Of a DNA stretch of 64,000 nucleotides, positions 10,531-29,722 are shown one piece after another. The notes under the pieces were generated by a model. The model was not told the origin of the DNA. It saw nothing but the letters and a program-made list of their open reading frames with translations, and made no database searches. This stretch comes from Calendula officinalis. Taxonomy: Eukaryota; Streptophyta; Magnoliopsida; Asterales; Asteraceae. Each line of letters begins with the position of its first letter. The stretch's first letter is position 1. Location: positions 70,628,372-70,692,371 of the forward strand of contig OY970824.1 of the NCBI GenBank assembly GCA_963853835.1, written 5' to 3'. The position numbers were made by a program, and so were the translations under genes.

Positions 10531-13500
10531 TTACTTGTGTTCATCAGAAACTAGGGTCAAAGTAGTAGTTCTTTCAGTCAAAACCTCGTTTGCAATCTGC
10601 AACGGTTCCAACGAATCTACAATATCACGCATAAGTGGTCTAGCTTTAGGATTACGGTTCAAGCAATGGTAAGCTAACATAGCCGCTTTTTGGAACCCTT
10701 TAACCGGATAATCACCTAACCGCGGGTCCACGATGTCTAATAATTTCTTCTTTTCTTTTAGCAACGGGAGAGCCCAATCGGCAAGGTTTTGTTCTCGAGG
10801 CGGTCTTGATTTATCCAATGATTTCCTTCCGGTTAGAAGCTCTAGAAGAACGATACCATAGCTATAAACATCACTTCTTGGAGTCAAATGGCCTAAAATA
10901 AGAGGGATTTTTCATTAGCAAGAGATAGAATCGACCCAGGCCCGATAAGTTTGTATTTACTTATGTTAACAAACCTGTCATAATATACTCGGGTGCTGCA
11001 TATCCATATGTTCCCATTATGCGAGTAGAAACATGAGATTTATCACCAACGGGACCATCTTTAGCTAGGCCAAAATCGGAAAGTTTTGCATTATAATCCT
11101 GTTTGTGAAATAGTAGGTCAAGACGGCTAAAATTATATAGCTAATTTCCTAGAGGTAGTAATTTCGATCAAACAAAAAATATTAGTTAAAAGGGAAACGG
11201 GAACGAGTCACCCAAAGTCTATTTTAATGTATGCAACATTTCAATTGTTTTATTCAAACGATTAAATTATTATTGTGATAATATTATCTTTAAATAATGA
11301 ATTAGTTATTTGTAGAAAATGGAGAAAGTTTTTGTGTGTCAACCAAAACTGACACCCCCAACCCATTTCAAACGATGATAAAAACGGCATGTTTCATCCC
11401 GGACCGGTCTTGACCCGTTAACCCCACCCGGCTGCCACATCGGTCTTGCCACCTCTAGTGATTTTCGTTTATTCTACATTTGTCATTATCTGGGCCCAAT
11501 CTACCCTTCTTACTAGGGATGGAAAAATTGGTTTTTTAGAAAAACCGGTTCGGTTTTACTCAACAATGGTCAAAACCGGTTCGGGGAGAACTGGTTCCGT
11601 TTTAAACTGGTTCGGGGGAAACCGGTTTCTGGTAAGTGGGATGTATCCGGCCTAAACCGGTTTTTCCGGTGTTTAAACTAGTTTTAAGACTAGGTTAACA
11701 ACAAAAGGGTTTTAAAACATGTTCATCCCCAAAACATCGATCCAATCGCGAATCGGTGGTTTACGATCCGATCCGGTCTGACAAGATAAAACTGGTTCCA
11801 AACCGGTCCGGATAAATTCCGGTTTTCTTTTACACATGTACTTCTTACTTCACATAAATGGACCCACTTATCACTTATGTTTTCATCTTCTTATAACTTA
11901 TATGTTACAGTTTGTGGACTAACCGGGTCTAGTAAAATATTTGAAGTTTTGAAATCACGATATATGACGGGTTTTTCTGCATCATGAAGGAATGCAAGTC
12001 CTTTTGCAGCACCAAATGCAATCTTCATTCTAGTTGACCATGGCAGAGGAAGTAACACCCCTGTAACAGAATAAGACCTTATGCAAAATTTAATTACTAT
12101 ATACATGTGCTAAAAATAAAGAAAACGTGCATAATCCACAATGTTTTTATATGTTTCTCTTGTATTTAGATGCTATCAACTATACCTTCTTAGAAGTAGG
12201 GGAATGTTATTGTATGAAACAACTATATATAACTAGATTTTGCAAGCAACATCACACGATCACTTACTCGAAAATAAGTTATTTTCCACACTTCCACGTG
12301 CCATATACTCATATATGAGAACTCGATGCTCATCTTCACAACAATATCCAATCAGTTTCACTAAATTTGGATGCGAAAGCTGCCCCAAAAATATAACTTC
12401 AGCCTACAAAAACGACAAGAGCTACTATTAATCGAAAATTGTCCCAAAACAATATACATAAAGCATACATAATACACAAGGAGTATCAAGTAAAAATTCT
12501 TAATAGTATAAAAAGTGTGTGGAAGGATTTTGATGTTCACACGTGCCATGATACACCACTTTATACCGTTTTTATCCATCTACTCATTTTTGCTTGTCCT
12601 AAAATAATTGTCTAATTTTACATTTTAACCAATCAAAAAAAAAAAAAATTAAGTGGAAAAATATAATTTAATTGGTGACAAACTACATATTTTTATCTGG
12701 TGGACAATAATTTTGGGACGGATGGAGTAATATATATATATGTATATATGCAAACAGACATGTATATACATACCAGCCATTCTCTATGGCCTTGATAACT
12801 ATTATCTCCATCATGAACTTTAACGGCTACTGGAACAGGGGGAATCCGCTCTTTCATATCATCATCATAAAGAAATCCTTTGTAAACACTACCAAAACCA
12901 CCTCCACCCAACATATGATCTTGTCTGAAATTACCAGTAATTTTTCTTAATTCATCAAATGTAAACACAATTAATGGATTAGTAGCAGAACTACGACGGA
13001 AATCCTCCACTTCTTCAGGATTTGATGGCAGCTTATTCAGTTCTTCCTTTTTGCTTTTAGCCATTGAACCTTCATCCTTGGTCAACTCTGAAAATAAAGT
13101 CATTTGACTTCTCACTAAATATTTATATTTCAAGCGAATAAATTATATAACAATTTGATTAGGAAAAAACTATGTTATTGGTACAAGTTACCAAAATTAA
13201 ACCAACATGAAAGACAAGAATATGCTTAGAAATAACAAATACTTTTTTTAGTTGTATTATTTTTTGGATTATAGTATATTTATAAGCACCACCTTTTCTC
13301 TTTCTTTTTATCAGAAAAGAAGCAGCCAAATCAGGAACATGCCTAGAAAGATTCATCTAAACAAAAGAAGGAAGCTAAAACAGAGTATGATGATCCCTAG
13401 GTTTCAGTCTAATCACAAGAAAAAGGTGAATTAATCAAATCCAAACAAACAGATTAAAACTAAGAAATTGATCAGAATTAATTCAAACCGACCTGATTTT

Positions 13501-13556
13501 GTGTTGGATGAAACTCTGTATATAGAGGGTTTCCACTTACACCAGCAGCTACCCAT
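10531..13556 (-). CDS. PBL16: Receptor-like cytoplasmic kinase, subfamily VII, PBL16-like
   Basis: This is a plasma-membrane-associated Ser/Thr kinase of the type that relays receptor-kinase signals. There are six exons (minus): 13556-13493, 13087-12774, 12403-12268, 12060-11924, 11098-10975 and 10892-10531. All are GT..AG and in phase, giving 378 aa. The start MGSCWCKW gives Gly2 for myristoylation and Cys4/Cys6 for palmitoylation. A second Met two codons upstream (13562) would remove that signal, so it is not used. Motifs are GGGGFGSVYKG (82-92), VAVK with Lys111, YRDFKTSN with Asp207 (YRD instead of HRD, usual in this subfamily), DFG at 225-227 and the activation segment ending YAAPEY. Sequence follows Arabidopsis PBL16 (At5g56460) as recalled. 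Introns hold a hAT-like MITE and a Stowaway. Specific upstream receptors cannot be told from sequence. Confidence 0.93.
11514..11840. mobile_element. hAT-like MITE with ACCGGTT repeats, in PBL16 intron 4 (327 bp)
   Basis: A perfect 8-bp target duplication CTTCTTAC lies at 11506-11513 and 11841-11848. The left end is TAGGGATGGAAAAA. The right end, TTTTACACATGTA, is only weakly complementary to it. The interior has many AACCGGTT, CCGGTTC and GAACTGG motifs. Confidence 0.75.
12583..12727. mobile_element. Stowaway-like MITE in PBL16 intron 2
   Basis: TA flanks both ends (12581-12582 and 12728-12729). The right end GGGACGGATGGAG matches the Stowaway terminus, and AATAATTTTGGGACGG mirrors CCTAAAATAATTGTC near the left end. 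The left terminus itself is decayed. Confidence 0.6.
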
Positions 13557-15229
13557 GATCATACACCAAAAACACAAGATTACTAATTTCAGAAACAAGA
13601 AAAACAACCCATGAAAACAAAAACTGGAAAAAGATGAAGGGAAGTGTTGAAAGATTGAATCTTTTAGAAAACCCACAAGAAAGATTGTTGATGAGAAGAG
13701 GTTTTGTGGGGAAATATTTTATGAGAAGCAGAGCCAACCATGTTTCTTGATTGTAATGATGAAGTGGAGTGTGTAAGTGGTGGGGGCTGTTTTCCAATTT
13801 CATAACCATGTTGCTTTGTTTTCAAATCTTAAACTTGCGCTGTTTATTTTAATTTTAATTTTAATTTTTTGGACTTGTGTGATAGATAGTGCTTCCCTGG
13901 TGCATTTTAGCATCCATCACTGCTTTTCTATCTTCCTCAAAACCTTCCTTTTTTTAAGCCTGCGCTTGACCTTTTTTCTATTCTATTCACATTAGATTCC
14001 CTTAATAGTGGACAAATGGGCCTAAGTTCCTACACTACTTATTTTTTCAATATTTTGTAACTATATTACCTACCAATTAACTTAATTTACTCATGTGAAT
14101 TGCATGTTTTTTAGATGCCCAACAAAAAGCAGCTAGTAGTGATGAAGTGGAAATGAAGATTGAGACTCTGTTTTTTTCACATGACGTTTACCTAAATATA
14201 TTTTTAATCACTTTACAGAAGAAGTTAGAAAAACTGACAACAAATTCTTAGCCCATTTCATCACGAACCTGATTTGACCCGTTAACCACCCGCCCATCTT
14301 GCCACCTGTACTAACAATTAACCAAGACATAGCTAATATTATTGAACCCTAATTTAGCTCTAATAACTAACAAGCATATATCTATTACATACCTATCATC
14401 TTGTTGATAAGATGTTTTTTCTATAATTAATTCCAAAAGTTCTAGGTTATTTCAGTACCTTAGTTTAGTAAAATTAATATTATAAAGTATGTGGCAAGTA
14501 ATCTTATAAAATGATAGGGAAATGAAATCATATGCTTGTTAAAGTCATGATATTGATCTAAAAGTGGCAGCATTACCAAAATAACAATGATAATCTACAT
14601 GAAAAGGGCCACATGGTATCATCAAATTTGTTCATTTTGAAGTGGACCTTAAGTCATATGCAACTTTATCAAACCCGTGCAAATATGAGAATCGATTGAA
14701 TGCAATGTGAACATGATGAAAGTGGTTCGACCACTCATTTATCTTGGTTTATATGATAAGAAAATTGACCGACATAATAACTATGAAAAGTATCATGGTA
14801 ATTCAAGTTATGACACGTTGTTATGGAAATTGTATTCAACCAATCGATGATTATACCATACATGTAGGTACGGGATTATGATTATTGATGGACAAGATAA
14901 TTTTCACTTAAGTGGTTTGAGTTGAAAATATAAAGTAGAAGACAAGATTTAGTGCCCTTATTGGTAGCTTTTAATCTAGAAAACATCTTGGAATAGTAGT
15001 ATTGTACATTTAAACAGTACGGGCTCATGTTTTCGCTCTGTTTTCTAAAAGGGCCAAATATTGGAGCATTTCTGATATAACTTAAAGTTTCTTACAACTA
15101 AACTATGTGTCCATTGGGCCACACTTTTATCTTTGTTTCGTCTAATTTGTCCTCTTAATTAGACCCATAATATTATTATCTAATCATTCATAGTATTTTT
15201 CAAATGAGATAGTAACTAGTGATTGAGGG
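13557..15229. other. Upstream flank of the PBL16-like gene, no gene recognised
   Basis: This holds the presumed promoter and 5' UTR of the kinase, near its start, and AT-rich intergenic DNA. No conserved ORF, RNA gene or complete transposon was seen. Confidence 0.5.
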
Positions 15230-15919
15230 TAGAGGTGCACAACAAAACCGGATTTTTAACCGAACCGGTTTAAAAACCGGTTTAAAACCGGTTTCAAACC
15301 GGTTTTGTAGTCGAAAATACCGGATCAGACATAAACCGGCGGTTCCCAACCGGTTTGGCATTTTAGCGATCGGATCGGTTTTTTAACCGGTTTTTTAGAA
15401 CCGGTTTTTCACCGGTTTTGCAACCGGTTTTGTCCGGACCGGTTTTTTCACCGGTTTTGCAACCGGTTTTGTCCGGACCGGTTTTTTCACCGGTTTTGTA
15501 ACCGATTTTTAAACCGGTTTTGCCCGAAAATTGTACCGTTTGCAAAATTGTACCGTTAGAAAAAGAGCCATTGCATGCTAACGTTCGAATATATAGCCGT
15601 TGGGATCGAACCGGTTACAAAACCGGACAAAAAACCGGTTTTAAAACCGAAATCCGGTTTTTAAACCGAAAACCGATCCGATCCGAAAAACCGATCCGAT
15701 CCGATAAAACCGATCCGATCCGATCCGATAAAACCGATCCGATCCGAACCGGTTTGGAACCGATCCGATCCGGTTTGGACCGGTTTTTGACATCCGATGG
15801 TAAAACCGGTTTAAAACCGAACCGGTTTTCCCAAAACCGGTTTTGACTTTTGTTGACCAAATCCGATCCGGTTTTTAAACCGAACCGGTTTTCCAAAAAA
15901 ACCGGTTTGTGCACCTCTA
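15230..15919. mobile_element. hAT-like MITE made of AACCGGTT repeats (690 bp)
   Basis: A perfect 8-bp duplication ATTGAGGG (15222-15229 and 15920-15927) flanks terminal inverted repeats TAGAGGTGCACAA / TTGTGCACCTCTA. Nearly all of the interior is AACCGGTTTT, CCGATCCGATCC and related units in both orientations, with one non-repetitive core near 15540-15605. Open frames here translate to Lys-Thr-Gly-type repeats and are not genes. Confidence 0.9.
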
Positions 15920-15950
15920 ATTGAGGGGTAGGTAAAGATGTGGTTTCTAG

Positions 15951-16752
15951 TAGGGGTGAGCATAACAGGGTACCCGCCGGTTCCGACCGGAACCGGAACC
16001 GGAATTGGAACCGCAGGTTCCTGGAATATAGGAACCGGATTTGGAACCTGGAAGACAGGTTCCTAAATTTTCGGAACCGGAACCATATCCACCGGTTCCA
16101 GGGCAGGTTCCGGTTACCCTGTCTCTAAATTCATAAACATTTAACTATTACTAACTAAATAAACAAGACAATAAATTACACAAACTAACGATTACAAATA
16201 TCATTTAGCGAGTTTAAATATGGTTTAAGGATTACTAACTAAATATTACAAATATCACATACGAGAGAGGCGGAGGTTGGAAAATGGCGGCGGTTGTGCA
16301 GCTATGGTCGAGAGAGGCGGAGAGGTAAGTACGAGAGCAGAAGTGGCGACTGGCGAGATAAAATGAAACCCTAAGTGGCTAATTCTAATTTCTAACTCAT
16401 GTAATCGGTAAATAGGGATAATTTTAGAGCCCCAATTTCTGGCCCAATAAGTGATAAAACAACCCATATAATTTGGACTGTTAAAAATACAGCTATAGTC
16501 TGATATATTTGGGTAAAATCATTTATTTTAATGTATTTTATATTATATATTATATATTTAATAAATATATACAGGGTATCCGCCGGTTCCAGGTTCTTTA
16601 ATTTTGAGAACCGGAACCGGAACCTCTTAGGCCGGTTCCCTGATTTTAGGAACCAGAACCGGAACCTCCTAGCAGGTTCCGGATCCGGAACCTCCGGTTC
16701 CCAAGCGGTTCCGGTTCCGGATCCGATTACCCTATTTTTCTGCTCACCCCTA
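15951..16752. mobile_element. hAT-like MITE with GGAACCGG repeats (802 bp)
   Basis: A perfect 8-bp duplication GTTTCTAG (15943-15950 and 16753-16760) flanks inverted ends TAGGGGTGAGCA / TGCTCACCCCTA. Both ends carry arrays of CCGGTTCC/GGAACCGG. The core (about 16130-16560) is AT-rich with a short GAGAGAGGCGGAG repeat. It lies only 31 bp from the previous MITE. Confidence 0.9.
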
Positions 16753-17670
16753 GTTTCTAGTAAAGGAAAAATAGAGATGATATGGTACGCTACTCTTCTA
16801 GAGAATTCCCGTGCAATGACAAATCCAACGGCTCCGATTGATTGGAACCTTCAAGATCAAAATGGGGCCGTTTATCGTACTATACTAGACACTGTCACTT
16901 CCTCTGTATTACTAACCTAACTTCATAAACAACATCCCAATTTTCTGCTTACGCATCCAATCTTCTATTGAAGTCAATCAGTAAACCCTACGTTATCGTA
17001 TCTGGTAAGCTAATTCATATACAAATTAAATCATTATGTTTTGTTATTTCTTTACGAGTTTATTACCTGCTTATAGATGATTTATCGGTTTAAAAAAACC
17101 GAATGTGTTGTTTTTGTGCTAGCAATTTCATATATTTTTTAATGTTTGAGAAATATTTGCTTACAGAATTAATTTAATTGTTATCGTTACGGACAGAATG
17201 ATGTTACTGTTCATGTTGACTTTGCATTTTAGCGTATTATATATGGCACTCAGTACGATTTTTTTTATCTCAATAATCAGTAGGAGTAAACTACTTAATT
17301 TCTACTTTTTTTAAAATGATTGTAGTTTAGGGGATTTTATTTCCCTATTCGGTGCTCTGTTTTTCAGTAAATATGTGATTTCGAGAAGATTTTGTGGATG
17401 AATGTGTATATTGACAATGCTGAAGTGTTTAATCTTCAACTTCAAGTGATATCATCTTTTTAGAAACAATTTGTGAGGTCATATATGTCTAAATACATTT
17501 TTTAAACTAAGCTAAGATTATGGTTTGAGTTCACATTAGTATATCTACTGGATATCCCATGTGGCAATATGTTTAACTTTATTATTTTGTTAAGGACATT
17601 TGATAACATATATAAAAAGGTATCTAATTAAGATTAATGTTGATGAATTGTAATGGTTTTGGTAGAACAG
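16753..17670 (+). promoter_or_regulatory. Cpn60-beta promoter, 5' UTR and 5' UTR intron
   Basis: A telo-box-like AAACCCTA (16983-16990) lies shortly before CGTATCTG|GTAAGC. From there a 5' UTR intron is inferred from 17005 to 17670, ending AACAG directly before the start ATG at 17671. The proximal promoter would lie at about 16760-16920, between the MITE and the leader. The transcription start is not defined. Confidence 0.6.
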
Positions 17671-24067
<6,397 letters not shown>

Positions 24068-24869
24068 GAAGTTTGAAAAATTACATGTAATGTATCAGGA
24101 CTTTACCTTTTTTTAGGAAGAAAGTTTGATTTGATTAGTGTTTTTATTTGATTAGTGTTGCAACTTCTTTTTTCTGGTTTATATATTCATGCTTATTTGG
24201 GTAGTTAAAAAAGAATAGCCCGCATTGGATGTAAATTTGAGAGGAAATCCGAAATAATTATTATCCCAACTTTGTTATTGCTTCTGTTTAATGATCTCAT
24301 GTCTCTCCTTTCATACATAAATCTCTCTGATGTTATAGATCATTGGGAGTTTTCTGCCTATTCTCTTTAACATCTTTTATAGTAAACTACTAACAATGTG
24401 GGACATTAAAGAGGAGTAGCCTATAATTTTTATAAATATATCACAGATTCATTTGGTCCAATGTGGGACATTAAAGACTTTAATTGCATGAACAATATTT
24501 TATATTTGTTGAAAATGTCAAGTTTGTTCATCCAGTGAACAAGTGGTTTGTTTCAAAAGAAGTAAATTAAGATGAATTCAAAGAGTCTTTGACCTAACGA
24601 TACGGTGTTTGTCATCCTTTTGATTGAAGATTTAAGTCCCATAGCAGACATAAACGACATTTATAATTAGATTAGTATTTATCGTTTTGATAAAAAAATG
24701 ATGTTAAGATGAATGTATATTCCTAGAATGTATGCAGCATATAAAGGGAAATTGTGGCCATGACCCACAAGGTTGATATGTTTTCATAATTGTGGCCCAT
24801 ACAAAAAGAAAAGTGAGAGAATACATGATCTTCTAGCCCGTATCTCATCAAGCCCAACACATATGTATA

Positions 24870-25235
24870 GGGGTGTTTGGAATTACCTATTGAAAATATA
24901 TTATACGTTTTAAAAATAAATAATTAGATAATCAGCGGTTGCAAAACGTAATTCTGAAAAATAATATTTGGATTTGATTATTTTGCTTGAAATCGAAATA
25001 ATCATATAATCAGTTTTTAAATTTTGACAAATCTGATTATTTGTTTAGATAATAGGTAAAATTCAAATAATAAGTTTTCAAAACACAATAAGCACATACC
25101 AGCCTACTTTTTCAAAACTCCATTTTGGAAACTCCAAAACGCAAATAATTGATTATTTCATACTTTTTGCAAACATTAATTTTAGATTATTTGTGTTTCC
25201 AAAATGTAATGCTTCAAATCACAACTCAAACACCC
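24870..25235. mobile_element. Tourist- or hAT-like MITE with GGGGTGTTTGG ends
   Basis: Left GGGGTGTTTGGAA and right CTCAAACACCCTG are inverted repeats about 365 bp apart, with internal inverted AATAATCAGTTTT-type sequence. The target duplication is unclear (left flank GTATA, right flank GTAAG), so superfamily and exact ends are uncertain. Confidence 0.55.
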
Positions 25236-26214
25236 TGTAAGTAAGTAGTGTTTCATTTTACAAACCAATTAGTAATAAAACGAATACCGACCAAGCATAT
25301 AAGCCAACTTTAAGGAATAAAAATTACTGATGCTAAATCAGGAAGACTGTTGATACAAGGTGTCATATATCAAATAATTAGGTATTAACATTCAATTGCA
25401 GGTGAGCATGCGTAAGAATGGAATTTTACAACACATCCAGTTAGATTGTCATTCACTGTCTTAAGATTATTATTATTAGTATTATTTATAAAAGTCAAGC
25501 TTAAAAATCTCTTGCATTAAAGTAGGGAACAACTAAAATTATAAACCTAGCTCGTCAGTTGCAGAATATGATTCCATATATAACCAGGAATATAATATAA
25601 ATGGTGGAAAATGTGGGTAGTAGCAGCAACTTAAACGCATGTTATTATACCCACAAAACCACTAATTAATGCATATGCTTCAGAGGAACATGGGAAGCAT
25701 TGTCACGGGATCTTCAACTTCCAGCCTTTACACCTTTATGGATTCCTCGTAATCTTTTACTCCAATTATGGGGTTATATTGTAGAAAACTTATATATATA
25801 CACATTATATACAAAAAGAAGAGTAAATTATGGGTTGACAAAAGTTTTAGATTTAATCTTTAAGTCTTAAAATTATATGGACAGTCCATAATACAAGACC
25901 TTGTATTTAACGAATTTGAAATAAACAACACTTATGAGCTCAGATTGATGGATTTGAAGAATAATTTAAGAGGGTGGAGCATCGATTAGATATAAAATTG
26001 GTGAAGATTTTAGGATTTGAAAACATCGTCATTTATAAAAAAAATTACATCCACTTTTAACACGGTTAGTATTAGGGACACAAAATATAACAATGTTTTA
26101 TGTTATGAACTATGTGTACTTTTTCAGACATAGGATTAAATTCAAAAATTATGATTGATTATAATTTACTAAGACCAAATTCAAAACGTATCTTCCATAT
26201 AATACATTAGAGTA

Positions 26215-26388
26215 AATGTATTTAGGCCTATCATTTAAACATAATCATAGACCTACTCATTAGATGAAGATACGTGTCAAAATCAAGGGATAATTTTAGG
26301 AGAGAGAATTAATGGAATACACATGTCATCCTATTAACTGGGTATGCCTATGAATATGTCTAAATGGTAAGACTAAATATCATTTCTC
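26215..26388. mobile_element. Short MITE, family 'TTTAGGCCTATCATTTAA', copy 2
   Basis: The left end GTATTTAGGCCTATCATTTA matches copy 1 (8543-8693). The core GAATTAATGGAATACACATG is identical, and the right end is GACTAAATATCATTTCT. The inverted terminal repeats are imperfect. Confidence 0.65.
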
Positions 26389-26501
26389 AATACATTAATA
26401 TGAACTAAACGTATCTTTCATAGTTGGTGTATCTATTAAAATAAATGTAAAATGTGGGAACCAATTAATATTTTATTTTACATAACTTAACTTATAGAAT
26501 A

Positions 26502-26651
26502 GACTTAAGGTTTTGTGGCCTAGTGGCTAGTGATATTGGAGAATAGTGATATTGGAGAATAATTTAAGATGTTGCATATGACCAAAGATCATGAGTTCAA
26601 GTCTCGTCGTGAACATAAAAAGGAGTAGATTATGTGTTGTTAAAAAAAAAA
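26502..26651 (+). mobile_element. tRNA-derived SINE with 15-bp target duplication
   Basis: A perfect duplication TTAACTTATAGAATA flanks the body (26487-26501 and 26652-26666). An A-box-like TGGCCTAGTGG (about 26516) and a B-box-like GAGTTCAAGTCTC (about 26593) form a polymerase III promoter. A short A-tail precedes the right duplication. A small internal repeat GTGATATTGGAGAATA is duplicated in the body. It is non-coding and LINE-mobilised by inference. Confidence 0.88.
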
Positions 26652-27424
26652 TTAACTTATAGAATATGGGTGGGGCCATGCTTTAATTTGTCCATCAATA
26701 AGGTTTCCATTCTTTTCCTCCATGGAATTATTTGCCTCTCAAAAAGTTGTGTGGTGTTGATCATATAAATGGCACAATCATGGAGCAAAAATCAAAAGCT
26801 ATAATTTTCTTACTGTGTTATTGTCATGGACAATAAACCCCCAATCAACACCTTTATATTATACATAAAAACTGATTTTCAACTGATTTATATTCCAATG
26901 ATGACGAATCATTTTCATAGGTTAGACCAAACGACTCGATTACGTTAATAAGTGGTGATCGGATTGTTGGTCGACATGTCAAACTCAGCTTATTAATTCA
27001 ACCTAACAACCGCCAGATAATAGTCTATTTTGTGTTGTAGAAATATAATTAGCAGTTGTAGATAGAATTTTAAAATCGAAATACATATATAATTTATATA
27101 TAGGTGACATCACTAAACTCATAAATATACAAGATCAATAAAACACATCTATGATATCGCTAAAGTATGAATTAATGTGTATGGAGAGTCTTAGTGATAT
27201 AAAGTTACCATCCTTTATACTACATAAAGTTATGATATGAACTTATTAGATAATTTATATCTAATGTATGGTAAATGGGCAACCATGTTTCTATTTTGTT
27301 ATTAGGATTTAGGAGACATTTAAGAGTGGTGGTGGTGGCACCAAAGGTGACTTTACACCACATGTGAGTTGTTTGATAAGGAAGGAACACTTTTGGGTAT
27401 AATCAATTAATCATACATTATATC

Positions 27425-27609
27425 CAAGGCTTGTAGCCTAATGGTATTCAAGGAGAATTTAAGGTGTTGCCCATGACCATAGGTCATGGGTTCAAGTCCT
27501 GTCGTGGACAAAAAAATATGGAAGGTTCGAGGGAAGGCATACTGCCCCTTATGGATGTCACTGTCTAGGCTCGAACCACTAACTTACTAACTAGTCGTTC
27601 AAAAAAAAT
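27425..27609 (+). mobile_element. tRNA-derived SINE, second family member
   Basis: The A box TGTAGCCTAATGG (27432) and B box GGGTTCAAGTCCT (27488) are followed by CGTGGACAAAAAAATATGG. A 3' body contains GGTTCGAGGGAAGGCATACT and the tail is oligo-A. ATATC may be a short target duplication on both sides. The 5' half resembles the SINE at 26502. Confidence 0.78.
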
Positions 27610-29679
27610 ATCATGGAAATATACTAAAAATACACGTCTCTTTTAAACTTTAAATTAAAACGAATTAAGGTCTTTTTGAATTCTAAACTTATGTTTTTGA
27701 CCGTTGTATGAACAAAATGGTAAGGATCTGACACGCGTTTGTAAATAAATATTGAAAAGCAATGCATTATAATTTAGAAAGCTCAAAAAGAGCAAGTCCC
27801 GAAGGCTTACACCAAGAGAAAGATCGAACATATATAGGTCCATGGGATATGGACAAACTGGGACCTAGGAAGAGAGCAGGTCGGTCAAAAGTATTCGGCC
27901 AATTTTTAGCTTATTAATGACCCGATGCGATCCAACGAGTTTTTGTGAAACCCGTCCAACCCGGAAACCTTTTGAGACCCGTTGTAGCAAGCAATCTTGT
28001 TTAAACTTCAATTTTGAAGACAATTGAAGGTGATTAGGCTATTTGGAAGATGATTAGGTGATTTGGAGTGTGGTTTCAGTTTGAATACTTGATTGGAAAA
28101 CCACATGAAATCGATTTGGAAGGTGATTTCAGTTTGAAGGTCATTTGTAAGGTAATTAGTTGACCCAAGTTAACCCGCAGGTTCAACCGGTTGAAACTTG
28201 AACCAACAACCATATCGGGTCGACTAAAAACCTGAATTTTAAAATATTGTACAAAAAACACCAAAAAAAAAAAAAAAGGAAAAAGAGAATTAAAATATAA
28301 AGATTATACTCCATGTCGGTGTTCATCTTGTAGTACAAACTGCTCAGGTTGTTATATCATGGAAAACAAACGATAAATGTATTTGAAGGGGATCGTCTCA
28401 AACACAAAACTCAATTATTTCGTTTCTACCTCTCTTCGTTTACATTTTGTTTCGTTTTGTACTTCAAATTTGTTATTGTAATTTATTTTGCTTGTATTAT
28501 ATTTTATCAAATAAAAATGGTAGTAGCTCCTACAATTATGTAGTTTTTGCATGTTATTGTCTTCTTCGATTTACCATCGTCAATTTAGTGTCTTCTTTCC
28601 GGTGAGAATGCACAATGTCTCTCTGCATTCTCTCCTGTCTCTCTCAATTTCTAGGTGATAACCTTTAGCACTTGATACGTGGTCTGTAAAAATTGGGTTC
28701 TTTGTGTATATTAATTGTTGTGTTTGGCTTTTTTATCTTCATTTTGTTATATGCATGTTTTGTGTGTGTAATTTCAAGCAAATATGATACAAACAGTTCT
28801 TCATACCTTAGGGTTCCATTATACGGAGCACAATTTAAGTGTTATGTATCGTAAATTTTATATTATACTTTTTAAACATTTTTATATTAGGAGTGATGTT
28901 CGCATCACAACTTTTAGGTTATCTACCACAATTTATACTTGTATAGTTTACTATAAAACTTGTATTATGTAGTATAAAAAGTAAATATTGTGGTGCAGAA
29001 ATAAATTCCCTATACGGTTATTTAGAAACCCCAGGCCCACTTCAATTAAGAATGGCAAAAAGACGGATACACTATTCTTCCTGTGTGGTTGTTTAGATAA
29101 AAATTGAGTGATTGGTGGGTGGAAATTTTACTTTTGACAAGATAACTTTTTTTTTTCCTGCTGTTATAAGAGTTTACTCTATATTTGTGACGTACATAAT
29201 TTAATTATTATTGTTTCTATTTTCAAACATCCCCTAGTCTAGTAGTCTACGGTAAGGTTCACACACGAAGTGATTGAATACATAATCTCTGGAAAGTCAT
29301 TCGAGAATCCTTATCAATAGGTTATCACCAGATAAATTTGCATTGCCTATTTAATTCCATACCAGTGAAAGGTTTTTTTTTTCTTCCATAAATGAAAAGA
29401 CGAACGAATATTTTTCATCTATGAATAACTTTAACCAAGATATAGACATCCACATTCATGCATTCATTCACGGAATGTGCATATAATCACTTTCATCATC
29501 AAATGTCTTGTTCTTTTTCATAATAACAGAATTTTCGGTGCTCTCACATCTTCTGTGAAGTTATGATACAAGAATGATCCGACTACGACATGTAAGGAAG
29601 TTTTCATCTAGAAAGTGTACAAACCTGGAAAAACATTTCATTTATAATCGTTACTTTTGTGAAAGAAAATATCAATTAT

Positions 29680-29681
<2 letters not shown>

Positions 29682-29718
<37 letters not shown>
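29682..29718. repeat. Poly-T tract, about 37 bp
   Basis: This is a homopolymer run in intergenic DNA. No retroelement body could be attached to it. Length may be unreliable. Confidence 0.9.

Positions 29719-29722
<4 letters not shown>

Noticed and set aside
13549..13809. Overlapping ORFs upstream of the PBL16-like start
   Set aside because: They run across the kinase 5' UTR and first exon in other frames and have no similarity of their own.
15363..15914. ORFs on both strands encoding Lys-Thr-Gly type repeats
   Set aside because: Translation of AACCGGTT arrays inside a MITE; all frames stay open because of the repeat.
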